The notes beneath the pieces were generated by a model, which saw only the letters and a program-made list of their open reading frames with translations, was not told where the DNA came from and made no database searches. A DNA stretch of 14,203 bases, from positions 1 to 14,203 of the forward strand of contig JAJAYS010000167.1 in the NCBI GenBank assembly GCA_026786065.1. Reading direction: 5' to 3'. Positions 7,979-13,353 of this stretch are shown here, one piece after another. Each line of letters begins with the position of its first letter. Positions within the stretch are counted from its first letter, which is position 1. This stretch comes from Polaromonas sp. (GTDB lineage Bacteria; Pseudomonadota; Gammaproteobacteria; Burkholderiales; Burkholderiaceae_C). Made by a program: the position numbers and the translations under genes.

Positions 7979-8971
7979 ATGATTGCTGACCTGCGTGTGT
8001 TTCGTGCCGAGCAGGCCCTGGCGCTGGCCCGCCAGACGTTTCTGATCGAGGCAGCCGCCGTTTCTGCGTTAGCGCAGCGGGTCGGCAACGAGTTCGCAGA
8101 AGCCGTGCAGCTGATGCTGGCCTGTCAGGGGCGTGTGGTGGTCATGGGCATCGGGAAGAGCGGCCATATCGGCCGAAAGATCGCCGCCACGCTGGCCTCG
8201 ACCGGCACGCCGGCTCTTTTCGTTCATCCGGCCGAAGCCAGCCATGGCGATCTCGGCATGGTGCGACACGATGACGTTGTAGTGGCGATTTCAAACAGTG
8301 GGGAAAGCCAGGAGTTAACGGTCATTCTCCCGGTCCTTGGGCGGCAGGGCGTGCCGCTGATCGCGATCACCGGCGGCCTGCAATCGACCCTTGCACGTCA
8401 GGCGCGAATCACGCTGGACAGCAGCGTGGCACAGGAGGCCTGTCCGCTGAATCTGGCGCCAACGGCCAGTACCACGGCCCAACTTGCAATCGGTGATGCT
8501 CTGGCCGTTGCGCTGCTGGACGCGCGCGGCTTTTGTGCAGAAGACTTTGCGCGGTCCCATCCGGGCGGTGCACTGGGGCGCAAGCTGCTCACGCACGTCA
8601 GCGACGTCATGCGCAGCGGGGATGCCGTTCCGGCCGTCGCACCCGATGCCAGCTTCAGCCAGCTGATGCGCGAAATGAGCAATAAAGGGCTTGGTGCCTC
8701 CGCAGTGGTGGACGCCGACCGCCGCGTGCTGGGCATCTTCACCGACGGCGATTTGCGTCGGCTCATCGAGAAAGGCATGGACCTTCGCAGTGCCCGCGTG
8801 CTCGATCTGATGCACCCGAATCCCCGCACCGTGCGGGCGCAGGCCTTGGCGGTTGATGCCGCAGCGCTGATGGAGCAGTTTCAGATCACCAGTGTTTTGG
8901 TGGTTGACGACGACGGCCTGCTTTGCGGCGCGCTTAACACCCATGACCTGATGCGCGCGAAAGTCATATGA
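7979..8971 (+). CDS. kdsD: D-arabinose 5-phosphate isomerase (KpsF/GutQ family)
   Basis: This 330-residue cytoplasmic enzyme interconverts ribulose 5-phosphate and arabinose 5-phosphate, the first committed step to Kdo for LPS. The SIS sugar-phosphate isomerase domain is at about residues 40-180, with GIGKSGHIGRK (57-67), PAEASHGDLGM (84-94) and NSGES (106-110), followed by SHPGGALGR (193-201). A pair of CBS domains fills about 205-330 (VSDVMRSGD, IFTDGDLRRLIEKG). The length equals that of E. coli KdsD. ATG 7979 has no strong Shine-Dalgarno, but the N-terminus is collinear with homologues. Its stop TGA overlaps the kdsC ATG (8968-8971). The 105-base gap to the divergent antiporter presumably holds the promoter. 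Confidence 0.94.
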   Translation: MIADLRVFRAEQALALARQTFLIEAAAVSALAQRVGNEFAEAVQLMLACQGRVVVMGIGKSGHIGRKIAATLASTGTPALFVHPAEASHGDLGMVRHDDVVVAISNSGESQELTVILPVLGRQGVPLIAITGGLQSTLARQARITLDSSVAQEACPLNLAPTASTTAQLAIGDALAVALLDARGFCAEDFARSHPGGALGRKLLTHVSDVMRSGDAVPAVAPDASFSQLMREMSNKGLGASAVVDADRRVLGIFTDGDLRRLIEKGMDLRSARVLDLMHPNPRTVRAQALAVDAAALMEQFQITSVLVVDDDGLLCGALNTHDLMRAKVI

Positions 8972-9573
8972 GCGAAGCGGGCGAGCATTCCGGCACTGCA
9001 GCGCGCGGCATAGCGAATCTGCCCGCGTTGGCCGCACGGCTGCAGTTTGCCCCCGAGCTTCTTTTGAAAGCGCAAGACGTTCGCGTGGTGTTTTTCGATG
9101 TCGATGGCGTGTTCACCGATGGCGGGCTTTATTTGTCCGAGTCTGGCGAAACGCTCAAGCGATTCAGCACGCTCGACGGCTACGGCCTGCGGCTGCTGCA
9201 ACAAGTTGGCATCACACCGGCCGTCATTACCGGGCGGGACAGCGCGGCGCTGCGAACGCGCTTGCAGGCGCTGGGTATTGCGCACGCGCACTTTGGCTGT
9301 GACGACAAACGTTCGGCCGCCGAGCTTACGCTTGAGAAGCTGGCGCTCGACTGGTCCGCGGTGGCCGCTATGGGTGACGACTGGCCCGACCTTCCCGTGC
9401 TGCGGCGGGCCGTCTTTGCGTGCGCACCGCCGGCTGCACATCCCGAGGTGTGCGCGGTGGCCGACCACGTCACCCGTGCCCGTGCCGGGCACGGCGCGGC
9501 CCGAGAGCTTTGCGACCTGTTGCTCGTGGCGGGTGGTCATTACGCGCGGCTGCTTGAGGCTGGAGCCAGATGA
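8968..9573 (+). CDS. kdsC: 3-deoxy-D-manno-octulosonate 8-phosphate phosphatase
   Basis: This 201-residue HAD-superfamily phosphatase releases Kdo from Kdo-8-phosphate. Motif I is FDVDGVFTDGG (43-53) with nucleophile Asp44 and acid/base Asp46. Motif II is ITGRD (87-91), the lysine of motif III is Lys114 (CDDKR), and motif IV is GDDWPDLPVL (136-145). It has no cap domain, consistent with the tetrameric C0-type KdsC. An N-terminal extension of about 30 residues before the core explains the slight excess over E. coli (188). ATGA overlaps connect it to kdsD upstream and lptC downstream (9570-9573), so one operon is near certain. All catalytic residues are present. Confidence 0.95.
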   Translation: MSEAGEHSGTAARGIANLPALAARLQFAPELLLKAQDVRVVFFDVDGVFTDGGLYLSESGETLKRFSTLDGYGLRLLQQVGITPAVITGRDSAALRTRLQALGIAHAHFGCDDKRSAAELTLEKLALDWSAVAAMGDDWPDLPVLRRAVFACAPPAAHPEVCAVADHVTRARAGHGAARELCDLLLVAGGHYARLLEAGAR

Positions 9574-10259
9574 AAAGGCGCCTCCCGAAGGGCATTTTCC
9601 CCGGCTGGTTACGGGACGGTTGGGAAAGCCTGACCCTTTACCTTCCGATGCTACTGATGGGCATGCTTGCGCTCGGCACCTATTGGTTGATTCGAAACAC
9701 TGCACCGCCGCATGCTGCGTCCGCTACGGCCCCGGTCAGCCGGGAGGCCGATTACTTCATGCGAAATTTCAGCGTAAAGAATTTCGATGCAAACGGGCGG
9801 CTGAAAAGCGAAATATTCGGTCGCGAAGGGCGACATTTCCCCAGCACCGACATTCTTGAAATCGACGACGCCCGCATCCGCAGCTTCACTCCCGCCGGAA
9901 GACTGACCACTGCGACGGGCCGACGCGCCTACAGCAATGGCGACGGCTCGGAGGTCCAGCTTGTGGGCAACGCGCTGGTGGTGCGCGAGGCAGATACGGA
10001 GCCTGGCGGGAGGGTGTTTCCAAGGCTTGAATTTCGTGGCGAGTTCCTGCACGCGTTTCTCAATGAGGAGCGGGTGACCTCCAACAAGCCCGTGATACTC
10101 ACGCGCGGCACGGACCAGTTCACCGGCAATGAGTTCGCCTACAGCAAACTCGATCAGGTGGTGGAGTTGAAGGGGCGCGTACGTGGCGTGCTCAACCCGA
10201 GGGCAGGAACACCAGCAAATGCACCGCTGGGCGAAAAAGTTGATGCCGGCGGGCGTTAG
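9570..10259 (+). CDS. lptC: LPS export ABC transporter periplasmic protein LptC
   Basis: This 229-residue bitopic inner-membrane protein accepts LPS from the LptB2FG transporter and passes it to LptA. A single N-terminal membrane anchor (LYLPMLLMGMLALGTYWLI, about residues 18-36) is followed by a periplasmic beta-jellyroll of the LptC/YrbK family (DYFMRNFSVKNFDANGRLKS, GREGRHFPSTDILEID). The protein is somewhat longer than E. coli LptC (191), as in other Burkholderiales. It overlaps kdsC by ATGA. The stop is TAG 10257-10259. Unusually, no lptA or lptB follows: the next gene is an unrelated one on the minus strand. LptC function needs LptA, so lptAB must lie elsewhere if the pathway works. Confidence 0.9.
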   Translation: MKRRLPKGIFPGWLRDGWESLTLYLPMLLMGMLALGTYWLIRNTAPPHAASATAPVSREADYFMRNFSVKNFDANGRLKSEIFGREGRHFPSTDILEIDDARIRSFTPAGRLTTATGRRAYSNGDGSEVQLVGNALVVREADTEPGGRVFPRLEFRGEFLHAFLNEERVTSNKPVILTRGTDQFTGNEFAYSKLDQVVELKGRVRGVLNPRAGTPANAPLGEKVDAGGR

Positions 10260-10375
10260 TCGCGTTAAGCATCGCTTTTCTGCTGCTGGACCTGACCTTG
10301 CGTCGATGGCATTCATGGCTGGCGAGCATGCCGCGTCAACCTGGTTGATTTCACTGCGGCGGTCGTTTCCAGAAA

Positions 10376-10408
10376 GCAAAAAGGCTTCAAAACCGAGGTC
10401 TTGAAGCC
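10376..10408 (-). terminator. Intrinsic terminator of the RRM protein gene
   Basis: Read on the minus strand, GGCTTCAA (10408-10401) pairs perfectly with TTGAAGCC (10390-10383) across a ten-base loop. TTTTT (10382-10378) follows directly. It sits 44 bases after the stop of the RRM gene. On the plus strand there is no T-run, so it does not serve lptC. Confidence 0.8.
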
Positions 10409-10451
10409 ATCTGGGAGACCGGCGATTGCCGGTGTCTCGAACCGGTCGGGC

Positions 10452-10916
10452 TTAGTAGCCGCCGCGTCCGCCGCCACCACCGCCACCAGAGCGACCGCCG
10501 CTACCGCCGCCGCCGCCGTATGGACTGCGGAAACCGCCGCCTTCGCCGCCACCGGAACGTCCACCGCTGCCGCCGCCACCACCGTAGCCGCCACCGCCAC
10601 CGCCGCCAGCGCCACCACCGTACCCACCACCACCGCCGCCGAACCCGCCAGTCCGTGGAGGACGTGCCTCCATGGGACGGGCCTCATTGACGACAACGCT
10701 ACGGCCGCCCAGAGGCTGACCGTTCATGCCGTTAATGGCCGCCTGCGCTTCTGCATCGCTGCCCATTTCGACGAAGCCGAAGCCCTTTGAGCGGCCGGTG
10801 TCACGTTCCATCATGACTTTGGCGCTGGTTACGGCGCCAAACTGGCCGAAAGATTGTTGCAAGTCTTCGTCGCGAACTGAGTACGGCAGATTGCCAACGT
10901 AAAGTTTGTTGCCCAT
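10452..10916 (-). CDS. Glycine-rich RRM-domain RNA-binding protein
   Basis: This 154-residue cytoplasmic protein has one RNA recognition motif at residues 4-81, with RNP2 LYVGNL (5-10) and RNP1 KGFGFVEM (44-51), including the aromatic residues that stack on RNA bases. A low-complexity Gly/Arg/Ser/Tyr tail (about 89-154) ends RGGY. It resembles the cold- or stress-inducible RNA chaperones of cyanobacteria and many proteobacteria. ATG 10916 is supported by AGAGGAG about 7 bases upstream. A sigma-70-like promoter at 11047-11075 gives a leader of about 120 nt, and an intrinsic terminator follows the stop, so it is a single-gene transcript. The leader might mediate cold regulation, but that is inference. 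Confidence 0.9.
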   Translation of the reverse strand: MGNKLYVGNLPYSVRDEDLQQSFGQFGAVTSAKVMMERDTGRSKGFGFVEMGSDAEAQAAINGMNGQPLGGRSVVVNEARPMEARPPRTGGFGGGGGGYGGGAGGGGGGGYGGGGGSGGRSGGGEGGGFRSPYGGGGGSGGRSGGGGGGGRGGY

Positions 10917-11046
10917 TAAGGGACTCCTCTAAAACACAATAACAAAAGCGATGGGGTCCCGAAAGCACAACAAATCTTGACATACGCTGTAGCGCGCGAA
11001 ACTGACCGATCACATAACGTGTGCGAATTCTGGCATTCACACTCCC

Positions 11047-11075
11047 ATATTATGCTTCAGTTCGTTGAAAAACAA
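11047..11075 (-). promoter_or_regulatory. Sigma-70-type promoter for the RRM protein gene
   Basis: On the minus strand TTGTTT (11075-11070) is separated by exactly 17 bases from TAATAT (11052-11047). Transcription would start near 11040, giving a 5' leader of about 120 nt before the RRM ATG. The surrounding sequence is AT-rich compared with the rest of the window. Confidence 0.6.
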
Positions 11076-11468
11076 CCAAGTTTTAAAAAAGAGCTTGACC
11101 GCGCTCGTTCGACCAATGCGTTCGTGCGACGAAATACTTGACCTGTCGACGCCGTGTCGCAAAACCGCCACGGATGCGCTTGGGCTCGCGACCCGGGTTT
11201 TCAATGACAAAGATAGTTCGAAAGTCGGCGGTTTCGATGGGCGCGGATCACTTCGCGAGGAAGCATAAGCGACAAGGGAATAGTGGGTGCACACATTCTT
11301 TGCAAGCGCTCCAGGCGAAGCAACCCCGCCCGCAAGGCTTAAGCCCTAACACGGTGCGCTGGTTTAGGGGAGCCAGTGCCGGACCTGCTTGGGAGACCAC
11401 CGCCAGGCGTCCTGGCGCACCGACAAAAATTACAAAAGTTTGCATTTTGGGAAAGCCGGCAAAGACCC
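11076..11468. other. Non-coding region between the RRM promoter and the anti-sigma remnant
   Basis: No gene can be supported here on either strand; the open frames have no family character and no ribosome-binding site. The region contains a perfect inverted repeat CGCCAGG-CGT-CCTGGCG (11401-11417). It also contains one arm (AGCCAGTGC, 11371-11379) of a nine-base inverted pair whose partner GCACTGGCT is at 11481-11489. Neither has a T-tract. It may be decayed sequence belonging to the pseudogene cluster. Confidence 0.4.
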
Positions 11469-11736
11469 TCAATATTCCTTGCACTGGCTTCGCCCAAGGT
11501 TGAAACGTGCGTGGGGCGTTTGAGGATCCGGGCCGTCTCCCGCTCGCTGGCGCCACATCTGTAGCCCCGCTCAGTGTGGCCATCTGCGATGCAAATTGAG
11601 GGCAGGCATGACAAGCAAGCAAATGCAGCGTCAGCGTCACTCGCTCGCACAGACTCAGCGTGCGGTCTCCACGGGCGATCAGCGGGGCGCTGGCCTGCTT
11701 GCAGGTCAATCTGAGGGGAGTGCGGGGTGCAGTCAT
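11469..11736 (-). pseudogene. Zinc-finger anti-sigma factor remnant, frameshifted
   Basis: From ATG 11736 the minus strand encodes a small zf-HC2-like anti-sigma factor: LTCKQASAPLIARGDRTLSL, then LTLHLLACHACPQFASQM with the His-x3-Cys-x2-Cys zinc motif. Such proteins bind and silence a cognate ECF sigma factor. After MATLSGATD the reading frame fails near 11553-11560. In the neighbouring frame the expected tail resumes as WRQRAGDGPDPQTPHARF and stops at TGA 11471-11469. One single-base-type shift thus separates the two halves. In the unshifted frame translation would run on into unrelated sequence to about 11248. It lies 22 bases after the sigma-factor remnant, the usual sigma/anti-sigma order. 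Confidence 0.65.
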
Positions 11737-11758
11737 GGGCCAGGTCGAAGGATGAATC

Positions 11759-12319
11759 TCATGGGGCGCGGATGAACCACTGGACCTTCAGGCATTGCTG
11801 CAGGCTCAGCGGTGCACGGTGCAATTGCAGGTAGAGGTTGGTCGGCTTGATGGCCGGTTCCTTACACACCTCCGCTGGCGAAAGCGCCAGCCACTCGCGC
11901 ATCAGGAAAAGCCGGGCGAGTGTCGGCGGCAGCCGTTCGAGGCAGGCTTCCAGCATTTCAAAAACTGCGCCTGCTGCAAGCTCCGCTGGGAATCGCCCCG
12001 GTCACTCAGGGCCTCGGCGAGGTGGTCACAGGGCTTGAAATCAGGCCTGTCCAGCGGGTCTGGGTAGGCTTCTGAGGCCTCGCGGATGGGCACAAGGCGC
12101 ACATTGCTGCGCAGCAGCTCAATCACGTTGTGCCTCAGGATGCCGACCAGCCAGAGGTCTTCAGCTGGGACCGGTTTTCAAAGCTTTCTGGCCGCGTCAG
12201 TGCCGCAAGCAGCGTTTCGGACACCGCATCTTCCGCCCACGTGTCGTTGCCCAATTGCAAGCGTGCAAAACGCATCAGATCGCCGCGGTTTTCAACCAGT
12301 TATCTTCGTAGCGGGTCAT
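11759..12319 (-). pseudogene. ECF sigma-70 factor remnant with three frameshifts
   Basis: Joined fragments read as an extracytoplasmic-function sigma factor. ATG 12319 (MTRYED) leads to region 2 LVENRGDLMRFARLQLGND, WAEDAVSETLLAALTRPESF and NRSQLKT. Then come LVGILRHNVIELLR and, after a linker, region 4 LEACLERLPPTLARLFLMREWLALSPAEVCKE to the TGA at 11761-11759. The frame changes three times: near 12293-12303 (consistent with collapse of a doubled CTGG), near 12153-12157 (two extra bases), and in the A-run 11960-11964 (five A where six would keep frame). Region 4 also has an unusual Pro in LHRAPLSL, where relatives have Arg. With three independent disruptions plus a damaged anti-sigma neighbour, true decay is likelier than isolated error. 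Confidence 0.75.
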
Positions 12320-12403
12320 GCTGCAAAGTCTGGGCGACCCTCTGCATAACGCTGGCGAGTCTGCGGTGACCCGATCGGGATTGGCTGCAATGCGCCTTTT
12401 TTA

Positions 12404-12664
12404 GCCAATAGCCCCGATCGTCTGCGCGCTCATTCCGTCGAAGCCAAACCATCCGACTGTCAGAATCCAGGCTCCGAGGGCAAGAAACGGAATGCTCGAC
12501 GGCGGATGAGCCGACACGCCGCCGTCTTTTTGGTAACGATTCGCGCGCGCCCCCAGCAGCAGCACCGTCGGCGGTGCCAGCCAGGCACCTGTGGCGTGCA
12601 CCACCACCTAGCCGGCGAAGTCGTGGAACTCGAAGCCGGTCAGGCCCTTGATCCAGGCCCGCAC
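12404..12664 (-). pseudogene. amt: Internal fragment of an ammonium transporter (Amt family)
   Basis: The minus strand encodes about 86 codons with clear Amt character: GFEFHDFAG, then VVHATGAWLAPPTVLLLGA, then FLALGAWILTVGWFGFDGMSAQT. These correspond to the central FHDFAGSxVVH and WFGFNG signatures of ammonium channels, which are trimeric inner-membrane proteins of about 400 or more residues. A TAG (12610-12608) interrupts the frame exactly where relatives continue FAGSTVVH, and the fragment ends at TAA soon after MSAQT. Both the N-terminal and C-terminal thirds are missing. Upstream it abuts the truncated gdt1-like remnant on the opposite strand. It cannot encode a working channel. The upstream boundary is approximate. 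Confidence 0.75.
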
Positions 12665-13128
12665 GCCAAAGGCCTGGTTCCGTGGGGGCATTCTGGTGGC
12701 GACGCTGGCCAACCACGCGATGGCGGCCGCTCTGCGCCTGGGTGACGGCGCAGCTCCCCGTGTCCGCACTACGCTGGATTCTCGCGCTGTCGTTTTTCGC
12801 AATGGCCGCCTGGATGCTGATTCCCGACAAGCTTGACGCTGAAGCGGTCCAGCACCAGCCCTCCAGGCTCGACGTATTCGGCACTACCTGCGTGCTGTTC
12901 TTCCTGGCCGAGATGGGCGACAAGACACAGATCGTCACCGTCATGCTGACCGCGCGTTACGACGGCTATTTGGCAGTGGTCGCTGGCACGACGCTCGGCA
13001 TGATGCTGGCCAGCGTGCCGGTGGTCGGGCTGGGCGAGCGCATCATGCGTCTGCTACCGCTGCGCGCGGTGCAGATCGCGTCGGGCCTGGTTTTCGTGGG
13101 GCTTGGCATCGCTGCGCTGTTGGTCTGA
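12648..13128 (+). pseudogene. GDT1/UPF0016 (TMEM165-like) transporter remnant, 5'-truncated and frameshifted
   Basis: Proteins of this family have two homologous three-helix repeats, each with an E-x-G-D-K-T motif, and transport Mn2+/Ca2+ across the inner membrane. Here the first motif and first helix are missing. Homology begins near 12654 with KAWFRGGILVATLANHAMAAA. It then shifts frame near 12733-12737 (two bases short of GGCGCC) and continues as AWVTAQLPVSALRWILALSF, MLIPDKLDA. The second repeat FFLAEMGDKTQIVTVMLTARY is intact, through VGLGIAALLV to TGA 13126-13128. The second half could be read from ATG 12682 as 148 residues, but the first 10 or so codons of that frame are not family-like. 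The 5' end runs into the antisense amt fragment, marking a rearrangement. Confidence 0.72.
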
Positions 13129-13232
13129 TTTCGGCAGGGCGAGAAAAAGCAACGCAGCGACCTGCCCGCCTACGGCTGATCACAGACCGCAGACGTCAAT
13201 GCACACGGCCCAAACAGCAGCCGCGCGCTCGC

Positions 13233-13238
13233 TATACT
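13233..13238 (+). promoter_or_regulatory. Probable -10 element of the metX promoter
   Basis: TATACT lies seven bases before the first base of the riboswitch stem, so transcription would begin almost exactly at the aptamer. No good -35 is visible at the usual distance, so the assignment depends on position. Confidence 0.4.
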
Positions 13239-13244
13239 GCCAGC

Positions 13245-13291
13245 AGCGCCGATTTGCCCAGCTTGCGGGCGCTTTAAAAGTTCAGCTAAAG
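13245..13291 (+). promoter_or_regulatory. SAM-II (metA-type) riboswitch
   Basis: P1 is a perfect six-base stem AGCGCC (13245-13250) / GGCGCT (13268-13273). Its loop starts GATTTG and contains AGCTTGC. The 3' side runs TTTAAAAGTTCAGCTAAAG, matching the family consensus of a U/A-rich strand followed by AGCUAAA. AGCT in the loop (13260-13263) can pair with AGCT in the tail (13284-13287), giving the pseudoknot of SAM-II aptamers. This class is known mainly from Alphaproteobacteria, upstream of metA/metX. Binding S-adenosylmethionine would lower metX expression. Position, gene context and sequence all agree; no covariance-model search was possible here. Confidence 0.8.
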
Positions 13292-13302
13292 ACGACATCC
13301 TG

Positions 13303-13341
13303 AACCCGGAATCGCCTTGGCGACGCCGGGTTTTCATTTTT
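13303..13341 (+). terminator. Intrinsic terminator (attenuator) between riboswitch and metX
   Basis: AACCCGG (13303-13309) pairs with CCGGGTT (13326-13332), and the inner arms TCGCC (13312-13316) and GGCGA (13319-13323) extend the stem around a TT loop. TTTT-CA-TTTTTTT follows. It begins 11 bases after the SAM-II tail and ends 12 bases before the proposed metX start. Its position suggests SAM-controlled premature termination. Confidence 0.75.
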
Positions 13342-13353
13342 TTGGGTGACGTT

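Noticed and set aside
8315..9037. Minus-strand open frame opposite kdsD/kdsC
   Set aside because: It lies across two well-supported enzymes and has no family similarity.
10260..10375. A hydrophobic short reading after lptC (LSIAFLLLDL) as a remnant of an LptA signal peptide
   Set aside because: No start codon in frame, no downstream LptA similarity, and only about 27 codons; too weak to call.
9651..10379. Minus-strand open frame opposite lptC
   Set aside because: Covers lptC in antisense; no motif, and the terminator of the RRM gene lies within it.
10401..10790. Ala/Thr-rich plus-strand frame opposite the RRM gene
   Set aside because: It is the complement of glycine codons in the Gly-rich tail; repetitive translation is expected from GGN repeats.
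12300..12944. Minus-strand open frame of 214 codons over the amt/gdt1 region
   Set aside because: It runs out of frame relative to the recognisable Amt text and antisense to the GDT1-like text, so it is not a real gene.
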